59,017 nt of DNA from Pachysolen tannophilus NRRL Y-2460 (GCA_001661245.1 KV454014.1:651354-710370); one strand, 5' to 3'; counted from the stretch's first letter, positions 40,135 through 52,067 are shown. The notes: generated by a model from the sequence alone, not told the origin. Numbers and translations: made by a program.

Positions 40135-41088
40135 TTATTCTTCAAAAGTAGCAGCATTGCTTCCTAAAGCAGGTAATTTTTCCAATACACCTTTCATATA
40201 TTCATAAACGGTAAATGTGACTGCTTGTCCAGGAGCAACTCTCATAATTCTTGGGGTGATACCTTTATATAATGCTCTTGCACCTTCTTCTTGAATCAAT
40301 TTTTTAGAAATTCTTGTGAATCTCAGTAAACCATTTTCATTTTGTATTCCTCTTTCTCTTTGCATTCTTGTTTTAATTGTATCTAATGGAGCATTTGATA
40401 ATGGACCCAATGCACCACTAATTAAACCAATACATGAGGTTTCCCAACTTGGTAAAACTTCCTTATCATGATATTTTTGTAAAAATTCTCTTAATTTTGA
40501 ATATACTGTGAAATTAACACCTTGATTTGTTGCTTGTCTTGCAGCAGTTAAAGTGACACCTCTATATAAAGTACGTAAACCTTCTTCTTTAACAACAACA
40601 TATGCACAATGTGGAGCATTTCTATATTTTGGAGCACCTGTTGGATCAGACATTGAATGATGTTGAGCTTGTAATCTAATTTTAACAACTTCCATTGGAT
40701 TAACAACCAATACAGCCTCGGTAATACCTGCACCAACACCTGCAATAAACGTGCCCCCAGTGGAAATATTACCAGTTTGTTTATCTCTTAATAAGGATCT
40801 ATAAAATTCATAAGTTGAAAATCTAATACCCATTTTTGGAACAATACCTATAACCACAGCACCTAGCCCTTTATACAAAGATGAAAACCCTTCTTTTGAA
40901 GCAATTGTAACACCAGTCTTTATAAAACCCGGAGGTTTTGTTCCTTGTATACCTGAAACCCTCCGATATAATTGCATTCGAACCTTAATAGTATCCAAAG
41001 GATGGCAACATAATGCTTCAAATAAACCAGCAGTTCCACCAGCTAGTAAATCAACAGCTGGATTTTTTTTCTGTTTATTAGTAGACAT
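40135..41088 (-). CDS. CTP1: Mitochondrial citrate carrier Ctp1
   Basis: Inner-membrane tricarboxylate exchanger of 317 aa (S. cerevisiae 299). Three mitochondrial-carrier repeats show the PX[DE]XX[KR] signatures: HPLDTIKVRMQ (about 29), NPMEVVKIRLQAQ (about 130) and APLDTIKTRMQ (about 235). The block KGITPRIMRVAPGQAVTFTVYEYMKGVLE at the end is nearly identical to yeast Ctp1 and identifies the citrate carrier among its relatives. No cleavable presequence is expected. It is divergent from SKI2 across a long promoter region. Confidence 0.95.
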   Translation of the reverse strand: MSTNKQKKNPAVDLLAGGTAGLFEALCCHPLDTIKVRMQLYRRVSGIQGTKPPGFIKTGVTIASKEGFSSLYKGLGAVVIGIVPKMGIRFSTYEFYRSLLRDKQTGNISTGGTFIAGVGAGITEAVLVVNPMEVVKIRLQAQHHSMSDPTGAPKYRNAPHCAYVVVKEEGLRTLYRGVTLTAARQATNQGVNFTVYSKLREFLQKYHDKEVLPSWETSCIGLISGALGPLSNAPLDTIKTRMQRERGIQNENGLLRFTRISKKLIQEEGARALYKGITPRIMRVAPGQAVTFTVYEYMKGVLEKLPALGSNAATFEE

Positions 41089-41410
41089 ATTGTTACTATC
41101 TAATCACTTTTTTTTTTCTCTCTTTTATAATTTGCTTGTGTTGGCGAAAATCAAATATAATTGTGTTTCCTTTAAACTGTCTTTTCTATCTTCAGTCTCA
41201 AAAAAATCAACAAAATATAGAATACTGCTGGTATAAATGTATAAATATATAAATATATAAATATATAAATATTTAATAAATATATGAAGGAATAGATTAC
41301 AACGTGGTATATAAATATCAAGAATATATTTCTAATCTATATTTTTGAAAAATAAAGGAGTCGTTAACTGATATTTATATATTATGCATAGAGAAAAAAA
41401 AAAATAATAA

Positions 41411-41446
<36 letters not shown>

Positions 41447-42437
41447 TTTAATATTATTTTCTTTGATTCTTTAAATGCTACGCTACAGGATCAAATTAGA
41501 TCGCGGTGAAAAGGGTTTATATAAAAACAAGAAAAAAAAAACCGAGCATGCAACGCTTCTTCATGCTTAATTTACTACTTTTTCTTTTGGGTTTTGTGGG
41601 GAAATTAATGCGAAGAACCGAATATTTCTCCAATACATTTTTAGTGACCCGATGACAATGCAGATTTAAACAAAAAGTCCCCTTCATCCTAAAAACTGCT
41701 AGCTATACATTTATCGCACAAACGCATAAACTTGGAAGGTCTTTTTCATTTTTTGCATTACATTTTTGGCTTAAAAAAAACCTCGCATGTTTAGAAAAGA
41801 AAGGATTCTATCGGTCGGTCTCAAGATAAAATAAATAAATAATTTGGAATTATAATTACTACCGAAAAAAAAAATTAACGGAAGGTAAAAAAAAATTGAT
41901 TAATAAGATAAGCAAGATTAAGGTTTGGGGGTAGTGCGAAAAAGTACACAGAAGGCACATAAGGCACAATACAACAATATAAGGCAGAAAATGAATTAGT
42001 ACAATTTTCTTTTTTTTTTTTTTTTTTTCTTTTGATTTTAATTAAAGTTCACAACAATTAGGCAAACGTCATTTACAACATTCGGAATGTTGTAGACCAA
42101 ATTTTCTATTATATTAGGTAGTATTATAATTTTATATTAAAACAAGGTTATGTCCCATCAATTTAACTGATAAGATAGATGGGAATTAGATTGAGTTTTT
42201 GGGTAGTTTCTCTTTATGGGTTGTCGATGCGTCGTGCACATTTAGTTGATTTCCAGTTTTTTAATTTTTTAATTTTTTTTCTATATATATATATATATTT
42301 TAAAGCTTTGTTTTAAGCGCTGAAAGCTTTAATCATCTTTCAATTAGTTGAATGGGAATAAGTTGATTGATTGATCAGTGAGTTTTCTCTTTTACTTTTT
42401 TTTTCCTTTTTTTTAAAAAAATATATATTTGGAAATA
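41089..42437. promoter_or_regulatory. Long divergent promoter CTP1 / SKI2
   Basis: 1.35 kb without a recognisable gene. Near CTP1 lie (ATAAATAT)n tracts (41238-41285) and a (TA)n run (41411-41434). Midway there are three AAGGCA elements (41952, 41961, 41981), a T-run (42010-42027), and a 19-bp inverted repeat ACAACATTC-G-GAATGTTGT (42075-42093). The SKI2 side has (TA)n at 42284-42297. Confidence 0.5.
42075..42093. promoter_or_regulatory. Inverted repeat with two CATTC cores
   Basis: Nine-bp perfect arms about one central base. CATTC/GAATG is the core recognised by TEA-domain factors such as Tec1, so two facing sites are possible. Confidence 0.4.
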
Positions 42438-45400
42438 ATGACTGTGAGTGATTTGCTAGAATTGGAGACATTGCTATCGGACCTTCAATTAAACAAGAAT
42501 GAAAATATTGATGTTAGCGCCCATGAGGCCGCTTATGATGATGATGAGACAAATTTAGTATTGGAACTAGATCCAAATTTACAAACAACTTATAAAGAAC
42601 CAACAAAGACTAATTTACAGATTAATGAGGAGATAAGAGATTTTTTTTTAAAACCATCTACTACATTAACTTGGGATTTATTAGATATTTTTCAAACAAA
42701 AGATTTAAATGCATTATCGATTAATAATAAGATAAATGTACGAGAAAATTTTATAGATTCATTATTAACTTTACCAGAACCAATATCAAGAACTTCATTT
42801 AGATTTCAAAGAAAAGGTATTTCTGGTGAGATTGCTGGATATGAAGAAATTGTGACGGTAAATGATACTTCAAATTTATCTGCTAATACTTCTTTATCTT
42901 TGAATAGAAAATATGATGCATCAAAGACTTCATCAGTAGTTGGTGATACAAATCATTTACCATTTCAACCGGGTGGTTTGACAACTTTGAACGTTGTTGA
43001 TTATGAAAGAACTCTAGAACGTGATGCAGATGGATTATTTTATAAAGCTCCAGGTTTATCAAGAGGCTTAAATATATTAAATGATGATATTAATGATAAA
43101 GAACAAATAACTGAATTGTCAACTATAAAGAAAGAATCTCATGATTCTGCAAATTCTCATGATTTAGACCCTAATAATAATGCAAACAATGTAAGATTAA
43201 TATCAAGAGATTCATTAAAGGAAAAAATTGGATTGGAATCTCAAGATTCAAAAATTTCCAAAAATAATACAATACAAGAAGAAATCGATGATATTTTACC
43301 ATTAGATGTTTCAATAGGAATTCCTATGTCTTTAAATCAACCTGTAAGATTGGAAAGAAAACAATGGGCACATCCAGTAGATGTTAATCATCAAATTGAA
43401 AATTTCAATGAACTTATACCAAATATGGCTAGAACTTGGCCTTTTGAATTGGATACTTTCCAAAAAGAAGCAGTTTATCGGTTAGAACAAGGTGATTCAG
43501 TGTTTGTTGCTGCGCATACTTCTGCCGGTAAAACTGTTGTTGCAGAATATGCAATTGCAATGGCAAATCGAAATATGACTAAATGTATATATACATCTCC
43601 TATCAAGGCTTTATCAAATCAAAAATTTAGAGATTTTAAAAGTGAAGGACAAGATGTTGGATTAATCACAGGTGATGTTCAAATTAATCCAGATTCTAAT
43701 TGTCTTATTATGACTACCGAAATTTTAAGATCAATGTTATATAGAGGTGCTGATTTAATTAGAGATGTAGAATTTGTCATTTTTGATGAAGTTCATTATG
43801 TAAACGATATTGATAGAGGTGTTGTATGGGAAGAAGTTATTATAATGCTACCTGAGCACGTGAAGTTTATATTGTTATCTGCAACAGTTCCAAATACTTT
43901 TGAATTTGCTGACTGGGTAGGAAGAACAAAACATAAAGATATTTATGTGATTTCTACTCCAAAGAGACCAGTTCCATTAGAAATTTTTATTTGGGCTAAG
44001 AATGAAATGTTTAAAGTGGTTAACTCTCAAAGAAAATTTGTTGAATCTGATTTCAAAAGACATACCCTTTTTTTAGATAAAGTAAAAGATGAACCTAAAC
44101 AACTAAATTATAGTAATGGTACGAGAGGCGGTAAAGGTGGATCTGCTAAAGGAATGAATAGAGGTGGTGGAAAACCAGTTGCCACTAGAGGTGGAAGAGG
44201 TGGAAGAGGTGGCTCAACAGGTCAAAGATTTAGTCAACAACGTGATGGGCCTAATAAGAATACATGGCTTCAATTAGTTCAGTATTTAAAAAGACAGAAC
44301 TTATTACCAGCAGTTATATTTGTTTTCAGCAAGAAAAGATGTGAAGAATACTGTGATACATTAACCAGTGTAGATTTTTCCACCGCTAGAGAGAAATCGG
44401 AAATTCATATGTTTATTGAAAGATCAATGTCTATTTTGAAAAAGGAAGACAGAGAATTACCGCAAATATTAAAAATAAGAGAGTTATTAAGAAGAGGTAT
44501 AGCCGTTCATCATGGAGGTTTGTTGCCAATTGTTAAAGAATGCATTGAAATCTTATTTTCAAAAGGATTGATTAAAGTTTTGTTTGCTACTGAGACTTTT
44601 GCAATGGGATTAAATTTACCAACAAGAACTGTAGTCTTTAGCGAATTAAGAAAGCATGATGGTAGAGGTTTTAGAAATTTATTACCTGGAGAATTCACTC
44701 AGATGTCAGGACGTGCAGGTAGAAGAGGTTTAGATTCTACTGGTACAGTCATTGTCATGGCATATAACCAACCATTAGAAGCAGGAAATTTTAAAGAAGT
44801 GACATTGGGAACTCCAACAAAATTAAGATCTCAATTTAGGTTGACTTATAACATGATCTTGAATTTATTAAGGATTGAAGCATTGAGAGTGGAGGAAATG
44901 ATAAAACGTTCCTTTAGCGAAAATTCAACACAATCTCTATTGCCAGAACATGAAAGAGAAATCATAAGATTTGAAAAAGAATTGAATACTATAAAAATAG
45001 ATGAATGTGATCAATGTCATCTAACTGATTTGAACTTGGTGCACAAAGCTCTTGTCGATTATAAGACTTTGTATTCTGAAATAGTCAAGGAATCTTTGAA
45101 AATCTCAAGTTTGAAGTCAAAATTTAAGACTGGAAGATTATTAATGTTTAGAGATCCATCGAATTTAGTTAGACCTGGATTTATCGTTAGAACCAATTTA
45201 AATCTGAATTCTTTTGTTGTTTTAACCTTTGATGTTGGTAAAACCGCAGAAGCCAATAATACTACTGATATCCCATATATACCAATGATTAAAGGTTTTG
45301 TTAAAAAATATTTTAGCAAAATGAAATACCCTGCAGATTCTGAATTAATTTTTCAAGAAGTTGGTTTTGATCGAATTGAATTTGTTTCACTTTATGTATT

Positions 45401-46304
45401 GAAAACAAAGCTCAATGATATCATTAACAATGAGGAAGAGGCTATACTCGATGTAAGAAATAGAATCAACACTTTATTGAAATTCCAGCTTAAGTGGGAT
45501 GAATTTGATTTCAAATATTTTAGTAATTTGACGTTACTAGAATTGAATAAAAAGAAAGATGAATTATTAGACGTCATTCAAAACTCAGATATATTGAACT
45601 GTCCAAATTTTATTCACCATTTCAATCAAATCAACCACCAATATCACGTTCAAAGCAAAATTGCATCTTTAAAATCTTTAATTTCGGATGAGAATTTAGA
45701 ATTATTACCAGATTATGAACAAAGACTTTCAGTGTTGAAAGAGTTGGGTTTTGTTGACCAAGCTTTGAATGTTGTCTTGAAAGGACGTGTTGCTTGTGAA
45801 ATTAATTCAGGCTGGGAATTGATAATGACCGAGTTAGTCTTGGATAACTTTTTAGGTGAATTTGAACCTGAAGAGGTCGTTGCACTTTTATCCGCTTTTG
45901 TTTATGAGGGAAAAACAAATGACGACGAGGATATATGTATTACTCCGAGATTAGAAAGAGGAAAAGAAAAAATAAAATCTATTGCGGAAAAGACATTGCA
46001 AGTGTATGAGGCAAATCAAGTACCTCTTACCCAAGAAGAAGAAGAATTTTTAGAAAGAAAGAGGTTTAATTTGGTAAACGTAGTTTACGAATGGGCTAGG
46101 GGAATGTCTTTCAACGAAATCATGCAAATGACTAATGAGGCTGAAGGTACCATTGTAAGAGTTATTAACCGGTTGGATGAAGTTGTGAGGGAAGTAAAAA
46201 ATGTTGCATTGATTATTGGAGATTCAGTATTACATCAGAAAATGTCTCAGGCCCAGGAGTCAATAAAGAGAGACATTGTATTTTGCGCATCTTTATATAT
46301 TTGA
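42438..46304 (+). CDS. SKI2: Ski-complex RNA helicase Ski2
   Basis: DExH helicase that feeds mRNA into the cytoplasmic exosome with Ski3 and Ski8. It has 1288 aa (S. cerevisiae 1287) from the ATG at 42438; the frame upstream opens only with TTG. Motifs are AAHTSAGKTVVAEYA (Walker A, about 358-366), TSPIKALSNQKFRDF, the DEVH box in FDEVHYVNDIDRGVVWEE, LLSATVPN, and the RecA2 motifs FATETFAMGLNLPTRTVVF and QMSGRAGRRGLD. An RGG-rich insert (TRGGRGGRGG) interrupts between RecA domains, as in yeast Ski2. The C-terminal helical bundle includes VYEWARGMSFNEIMQ. I found only one CTG codon in frame. Confidence 0.96.
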   Translation: MTVSDLLELETLLSDLQLNKNENIDVSAHEAAYDDDETNLVLELDPNLQTTYKEPTKTNLQINEEIRDFFLKPSTTLTWDLLDIFQTKDLNALSINNKINVRENFIDSLLTLPEPISRTSFRFQRKGISGEIAGYEEIVTVNDTSNLSANTSLSLNRKYDASKTSSVVGDTNHLPFQPGGLTTLNVVDYERTLERDADGLFYKAPGLSRGLNILNDDINDKEQITELSTIKKESHDSANSHDLDPNNNANNVRLISRDSLKEKIGLESQDSKISKNNTIQEEIDDILPLDVSIGIPMSLNQPVRLERKQWAHPVDVNHQIENFNELIPNMARTWPFELDTFQKEAVYRLEQGDSVFVAAHTSAGKTVVAEYAIAMANRNMTKCIYTSPIKALSNQKFRDFKSEGQDVGLITGDVQINPDSNCLIMTTEILRSMLYRGADLIRDVEFVIFDEVHYVNDIDRGVVWEEVIIMLPEHVKFILLSATVPNTFEFADWVGRTKHKDIYVISTPKRPVPLEIFIWAKNEMFKVVNSQRKFVESDFKRHTLFLDKVKDEPKQLNYSNGTRGGKGGSAKGMNRGGGKPVATRGGRGGRGGSTGQRFSQQRDGPNKNTWLQLVQYLKRQNLLPAVIFVFSKKRCEEYCDTLTSVDFSTAREKSEIHMFIERSMSILKKEDRELPQILKIRELLRRGIAVHHGGLLPIVKECIEILFSKGLIKVLFATETFAMGLNLPTRTVVFSELRKHDGRGFRNLLPGEFTQMSGRAGRRGLDSTGTVIVMAYNQPLEAGNFKEVTLGTPTKLRSQFRLTYNMILNLLRIEALRVEEMIKRSFSENSTQSLLPEHEREIIRFEKELNTIKIDECDQCHLTDLNLVHKALVDYKTLYSEIVKESLKISSLKSKFKTGRLLMFRDPSNLVRPGFIVRTNLNLNSFVVLTFDVGKTAEANNTTDIPYIPMIKGFVKKYFSKMKYPADSELIFQEVGFDRIEFVSLYVLKTKLNDIINNEEEAILDVRNRINTLLKFQLKWDEFDFKYFSNLTLLELNKKKDELLDVIQNSDILNCPNFIHHFNQINHQYHVQSKIASLKSLISDENLELLPDYEQRLSVLKELGFVDQALNVVLKGRVACEINSGWELIMTELVLDNFLGEFEPEEVVALLSAFVYEGKTNDDEDICITPRLERGKEKIKSIAEKTLQVYEANQVPLTQEEEEFLERKRFNLVNVVYEWARGMSFNEIMQMTNEAEGTIVRVINRLDEVVREVKNVALIIGDSVLHQKMSQAQESIKRDIVFCASLYI

Positions 46305-46615
46305 ACTAAATTTGATGCACATTTTCAAATTTCAATTCAAACAGTAATTTAATAAAAAGTTTATAATCTTTATTCTTCAACTCGTACGTGATTCTATATA
46401 CAGAAAGAGTCAATGAAAAAAAAAAAAAATTCAAGAATGTAGAATTAAAAATAGTAAAATAAAAGATAAAACAATTGCTCATCAATATACATAGTTGTAA
46501 TTTGAGATGAACAATTGATCAATTTTGTTTTTTTTGTCTGTTTTGTTTGTTTTTTTTGTTTTCTTTTCCTGGCTGTCTTGTCAATTTTTCATTTGAAGTT
46601 CAGAAAGGCTACAAC
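46305..46615. other. Tail-to-tail spacer SKI2 / YTA12
   Basis: 311 bp, AT-rich, with T/G-rich runs near 46524-46560. No gene seen. Confidence 0.5.
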
Positions 46616-49180
46616 TCACTTCTTTTCATCTTCAAACTTATTAAAACCCAATGCTAAGTCACCGTTAGATTTTTCTTCCTTTCCAGCCAAATATTTGTCA
46701 AAGGCATCACTCTGACTAGGAAATGGACGTTTACCCAACAATCTGATCATATCTTCCCTAGTAATTACTTCTTTTTCTAATAATAACTCTGCAACCAATC
46801 CGAGTTCTTCGGATTTTTCAGACAACAATTGCTTACAACGAACATAGCATTCCTGGACAATTCTATGTATTTCTTCATCTATTAATTCTGCAGTTTGATC
46901 AGAATATGGCTTTGTCATATCATTACCTCTATCTTGGTTAAAGTTTATAAATCCGATTTTAGGAGACATACCACATTCAATAACCATTTTTTGGGCAATC
47001 GCAGTGACTTTTTCAAAATCATCGTGCCCACCAGAAGTAACAGATTCAAAGTGTAACTCTTCACTAACACGGCCAGCTAAGGTCATCGTCATTCTATCCA
47101 TTAATCTTTCGACGCTGTAAAGATATATATCAGGTGGTAAATACTGTGCGTATCCTAAGGCTGCAGAGCCTCTTGGAACAATACTAACTTTCAACAATGG
47201 ATCTGCATTTTTTAAATACCAACCACAAATAGCATGCCCAGCTTCGTGATATGCGACAATCCTCTTTTCTTCTGGAGAAAGAACTCTAGTTTTCTTCTCC
47301 AAGCCAGCAATAACTCTTTCAATTGCCATTTCGAAATGCTTTAATTTAACATATTCCTCATCTAAACGAGCTGCAATTAATGCAGATTCATTACAACAAT
47401 TGGCTATATCAGCACCAGAAAATCCAGGGGTAAGGGTAGCTAATCTACCTTTCAAATCTTCCAAATCTTCCTCTGGTGAAATTTTGATTTTTTTCAAATG
47501 AACTTCAAAAATACGTTTACGTCCTTCTAATTCTGGATTGTCAATTAAAACTTTCCTGTCAAATCTTCCTGGTCTTAACAAAGCACTATCTAAAACATCA
47601 GGCCTGTTAGTACCTGCCAAGACAACAACATGATCAGATGTAGAAAATCCATCCATTTCAACCAACAATTGATTCAAAGTATTTTCACGTTCATCATTAC
47701 CTCCTGTCATAGAGTTTTTAGAACGGGATTTACCAATAGCGTCGATTTCATCGATGAAGACAATAGAAGGAGCATCTTCTCTTGCAGTTTTGAATAAATC
47801 ACGAACTCTTGAGGCACCAACACCAACAAACATTTCAACAAATTCTGAACCAGAAACTGAATAAAATGGGACACCAGCTTCCCCAGCGGTAGCCTTAGCT
47901 AATAATGTCTTACCAGTACCAGGTGGTCCTGATAATATAGCACCTCTTGGAATCTTGGCGCCTAACTTTTCATACTTCTTTGGGTTTTTCAAAAATTTAA
48001 CAAATTCCATAATTTCTTCTTTTGCTTCATCACATCCAGCAACGTCTTCAAATTTTACCTTGACATCCTTTTCTAAATTGAATTTCTTGGCCTTAGATTT
48101 CCCAGCTCCAAAGATACCACCACCTATACCGTTAGCACTTTTAGCTGCTTTCTTAGTAATCCAGTATAATCCATAAAGCATCAAAATAGTTGGTAAGAAG
48201 GCAAACAATCCCTTAAGTAAACTACCTTGAGTAGTATAAATTATAGGAACTCTAAATTCTTCTTGAACACCATTTTCTTCTTGTGCCTTCAACATATTAT
48301 GTTCAAACTTATCAATTGAACCAATAGTGAAATAATATTCGACATTATTGTTTAAAGCGTTTTGTTTACCATTTTCATTTAAAATGACATAAACAGTACT
48401 TTTATTAGCAACTACCAATTTTTCAACAAAACCTTTATCTAATAAACTGGTTCTAAATTCTTGCCAAGTTATTTCTGTTTGTGGGGAACTTGTTGAAGTT
48501 ATAACATATAATAATAGGGCAAATGACAAAAGATAAAGAATTGCTAAATCTGGTCTAATTTCCAAGACTGTAAATTTAATTTCTTTATCATTTTTCTTTT
48601 CATCTTTAATTTCTGATGAACTTGTTTGATTATTTAATTCTTCTTTTTGTTCATATTTTCTCTTGGTATGATATAATAAAATGCTACTATGCAATTTTTG
48701 AATGTTTAAAAATCTAGTATCCATATTAACATCTTGATCTTCTAAAATCAATTTTGATAATTGAACAATTACTGGATCATCTAATGTCCCAATTTTATGT
48801 TTTTCAAATAATTCATTAATAGCATCTGATTTTTGTTTAACATCTAAACTTTGATTTTCCCAGATTTTACTTATTTCCTTATAAATTTCTCCAGCTTCTT
48901 GATTTATCGAATTTTTATTATTCTTATCAAATTCTTCTTGATTCTTTAATGATGTTGAATGGAAAGATCTAACTTGAAATTGTAATACATTCTTATTAAA
49001 ATTCAATAATGGAAAATTATTTTTTGAAATTATTCTAGTTTTAAACCCATTCCTAATTTCCAATGGTATTGACTTTATAGTCATTTTATTCACTATAGGT
49101 TTACTACTTAGAACAGTATTCATACTTCGCAAAGTACTACTACTATTCACAAACCGTCTCATTACAAATTTTGGGAACAT
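46616..49180 (-). CDS. YTA12: m-AAA protease subunit Yta12
   Basis: Inner-membrane AAA metalloprotease subunit facing the matrix, partner of Afg3, for quality control and Mrpl32 processing. It has 854 aa from the ATG at 49180 (S. cerevisiae 825); two codons upstream is only a TTG. A basic presequence (about 1-80) is followed by two membrane spans (about 213-228 and 322-342). The AAA module shows GPPGTGKT (418-425), IVFIDEIDA and RPGRFDR. The zinc protease site is HEAGH (645-649). Segments such as [25 protein letters not shown] and [20 protein letters not shown] follow Yta12 rather than Afg3 or Yme1. I found no in-frame CTG codon. Confidence 0.95.
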   Translation of the reverse strand: MFPKFVMRRFVNSSSTLRSMNTVLSSKPIVNKMTIKSIPLEIRNGFKTRIISKNNFPLLNFNKNVLQFQVRSFHSTSLKNQEEFDKNNKNSINQEAGEIYKEISKIWENQSLDVKQKSDAINELFEKHKIGTLDDPVIVQLSKLILEDQDVNMDTRFLNIQKLHSSILLYHTKRKYEQKEELNNQTSSSEIKDEKKNDKEIKFTVLEIRPDLAILYLLSFALLLYVITSTSSPQTEITWQEFRTSLLDKGFVEKLVVANKSTVYVILNENGKQNALNNNVEYYFTIGSIDKFEHNMLKAQEENGVQEEFRVPIIYTTQGSLLKGLFAFLPTILMLYGLYWITKKAAKSANGIGGGIFGAGKSKAKKFNLEKDVKVKFEDVAGCDEAKEEIMEFVKFLKNPKKYEKLGAKIPRGAILSGPPGTGKTLLAKATAGEAGVPFYSVSGSEFVEMFVGVGASRVRDLFKTAREDAPSIVFIDEIDAIGKSRSKNSMTGGNDERENTLNQLLVEMDGFSTSDHVVVLAGTNRPDVLDSALLRPGRFDRKVLIDNPELEGRKRIFEVHLKKIKISPEEDLEDLKGRLATLTPGFSGADIANCCNESALIAARLDEEYVKLKHFEMAIERVIAGLEKKTRVLSPEEKRIVAYHEAGHAICGWYLKNADPLLKVSIVPRGSAALGYAQYLPPDIYLYSVERLMDRMTMTLAGRVSEELHFESVTSGGHDDFEKVTAIAQKMVIECGMSPKIGFINFNQDRGNDMTKPYSDQTAELIDEEIHRIVQECYVRCKQLLSEKSEELGLVAELLLEKEVITREDMIRLLGKRPFPSQSDAFDKYLAGKEEKSNGDLALGFNKFEDEKK

Positions 49181-49790
49181 TTTCAAATCAAAAAAAAAAA
49201 AAATTAAAAAAAAATTTTCTAATTAATTAATTATTTGAAAACCAAATGCAACCATAAACAAGCATCAAAATATCTAGCAACAATGAATAAATTATATTCT
49301 ATTTGACTATTAAATGGTATAGTTTTATTGTCGTCGGTTGAGATGATATATAGCACAAGAAGAACTCGAGGCAAAAAAAAAAGCCGCCACGAACCTCTTC
49401 TCTTTCTCTAAGAAAACAATTTGGATTGCGATGCACTACTACCAAACCACCAAACCACCAAACTAATTGACAATTGATAATTGATAATGATGTCTTGAGG
49501 AATAAACCTCATTCTTGTTACAATTAGTTGGTTGTTGGTTATTGATTTGTTGATAAGTCTGTTGCTGGGGAAATGTTTTTTCTTTTTTTTTTTTTAATAA
49601 TTCATCTATTCTGTTTTTCTTTTGAATATGTTCTTAAAAGTGCTAAAAAAAAAAAAAAAAAAAAAAGAGTTTTTAAACAAAAAATAGTATACGGTAGTAG
49701 GTAAATATTGGAGTACATAAATAGTTGAAAAAATATGAAGAAATATGAAGGAAAAAAAAAAATAAAAAAAAAGTAAAAAGGGTTGGTCAT
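49181..49790. promoter_or_regulatory. YTA12 promoter and SAM50 3' flank
   Basis: 610 bp. It includes repeated ACCAAACCACC units (49440-49463), repeated AATTGATAATTGATAATG, and long A and T homopolymers (49645-49666). The small open frames at 49602-49794 are homopolymer translations and not called. Confidence 0.5.
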
Positions 49791-51368
49791 TCAAAAGTTC
49801 CCACTAATCGACAATCCGAAATCTAGACCTGGTTTAGTTATATCGTTTGTTCTAGTGCTTATTGGGAAATTATAACTTAAATTTAAAGATGCAGTTGAAT
49901 TATATTGATAAATTAGTCCAATACCTGCACTAGTAGATGTTTGATTTTTCAAGAAATCATCAATTTTGTTAAAACTAAAATCTTTATTTTTCAAACTTGT
50001 GAAATTAGTCAAGACATCTCCAAAATTAATATAATTAATAATTCTTAAAGGTGTTGTTGAAGCATTAATAAATGGTAATCCATACATTATTGCAAATCTT
50101 AATTTATAAAAAGCATTACCTCCTATGAAATCATCTCCATCTTTAATTCCAATTGAATTATATTTAAATCCTTGTAATGAATTGATTCCACCCAAAAAAA
50201 ATTTATCTTGAATATGAATATTTGATTTATTATAATTTATTATAGATGCAATTCCACCAACTGCTGAAGATATTTCAAAAATCAATTTTTTATTAAAAAT
50301 TGATTTTAACAGTTGAAAATTTATACAAGATTTTAAAAATTGATCATCAATTGAATCTTTTTGATAAATACCAGAAATTTCATTATCAACTTTTATGAAA
50401 AGTCCATCAATTGGAAATAAAGTTTCAGGTGATAAATATTTTCTTGAATCAATAGATCCACTAAGAATAAAACTTTGTTTTAAAGAATCACCAGCATTAT
50501 TTTTAACAATATCACTTGCACTATCATTAATATTAGTTATTGTTCTTCTATTAATTGAAAATCCAGTTGTTAAAAGAGAATTGTATAAAGTTTTATTTAA
50601 TTTAAAAAAATTATTTTTTTCTAATCCAACCATACCACTAAATAAAATTTGTTCATGTGAAGAAAATTTATTTTCTGAATCTGTTATTAATCCATTAATG
50701 AAAAATTTTGATGAAGTATGCAGTTTTAAAGGAGTTTTAAAATTAAAATTTATTGCTTTTGTTGGTAAATTTTTTCTTAAATCTAATAATGTATTAATTA
50801 ATAAATATTCTGAATTACCAAAATAATTTAAATTTTCATAATTAATATTAATTGCATTACCATTATCATAAAAAATTGAATTAATACCAATATTAGATAA
50901 TTTTCTAGTTTTTAAAGAAATTATAGCTTTAACAGGTAATGGTTTAATTGCATCTGGTTTTTTATAAAAAAAACTTGAAGGTAAATCAACATTTGATTCT
51001 AATTTATCTTCTAAAATTTCAAAATTAATTTTTTGGAAAACACCTGTATAACTTAAATCATCAAATGATCGATTACAAGCATTTAAAAGTTGTTGAACAG
51101 TAACATCAGAACTTTGTAATAATGGAGTTAAAAGTTTTGAATAAAAATTATTTGAAAAATCTTCACCACCATTAATCTCAACTTTACCCAAATAAACTGG
51201 TCTAGTCTTATTCTTAGTTAAGATATCATCGGTTGTTGAGCTTGAGCTAATATTAATTAAATTCCCCTATTATATACCAACACCATAATAAATTTTAATA
51301 ACATTATTAGTAAAAATGAAAAACATCAAGAATAATAAAAAAACAAAAATTTACAAACTTACCGCCAT
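49791..51368 (-). CDS. SAM50: Outer-membrane assembly channel Sam50, two exons
   Basis: Omp85-family core of the SAM complex that inserts beta-barrel proteins into the mitochondrial outer membrane. Exon 1 is 51363-51368 (ATG GCG), the intron is 51267-51362, and exon 2 is 49791-51266. The product is 493 aa (S. cerevisiae 484). Splicing gives an N-terminus ending TRPVYLGKVEINGGEDFSNNF, which is the start of the single POTRA domain; the rest is barrel strands. The C-terminal strands (TSAGIGLIYQYNSTASLNLSYNFPI...GLDFGLSISGNF) fit Sam50. The Omp85 motif normally (V/I)RG(F/Y) reads LQGF here, so the usually invariant Arg is Gln. Confidence 0.9.
51267..51362 (-). other. Spliceosomal intron of SAM50
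   Basis: 96 nt, donor GTAAGT immediately after the second codon, branch variant TACTAAT, acceptor AATAG. It leaves a 6-nt coding first exon. Confidence 0.88.
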
Positions 51369-52067
51369 TGATCTTTAAACAATTCTATTTTAAATAATAC
51401 TAATCATATAAAATTAAATATATTTATTACAATAATATAGAAAAATACCTTTGCTTTGTCCAATTAGGAAACCTTTGAAAACTAGGTCGTGCGAGAAAAA
51501 CTCAACTTTTAATCATTTTTTAAATTTTTTTTATTTTTACAAAGGAAAAAAAAGGGAAAAAGGGAAAAGATAAAAAAATTACTACTAATCAACTAATCTT
51601 TTACCTTTATTCCCAATTAAAACCACTAAACAAAAGATAACAAAATAATAAGATAAATTACAATTATCCTTATTGATTAATTGATTCCTTTTTTTTTTTT
51701 TTTTTTTTCCAAATTTTTTCATTTAATCCAATCCATATTATACTCTTTTTTCTCTACTTCTTCTCAATTAACCGCCCATACCAATCATATTTTTCCTTTC
51801 TCCGCTAAACTCAATTGGGATTTTTGGAGTTTTTGAACACGACCTGTGGTTTTTTTTTTGTTTTTTTAAAATTGAAAAAGAGTTTCAAGCAACTAAATGT
51901 GTGTTGTATAAGGTTTGCTTTAACTACTACTATATTAAGAAAAGTGATTCAATTCAATTCAATTCAAATTCAATTTAATTTAATTTAATCTAATTTAATT
52001 TAATTTTAAATTTGATTTTAATTTCAATTGCAGAAAGAAAAAAAAATTGAATTATAATATAGCGGTA
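51369..52067. promoter_or_regulatory. Divergent promoter SAM50 / OSH6
   Basis: 699 bp. T-run at 51689-51708, direct AATTCAATTC and AATTTAATTT repeats (51951-52010) before OSH6. No gene seen. Confidence 0.5.

Noticed and set aside
49602-49794. Two overlapping 62-codon minus-strand frames
   Set aside because: Both read the same homopolymer-rich 3' flank of SAM50 in different frames.
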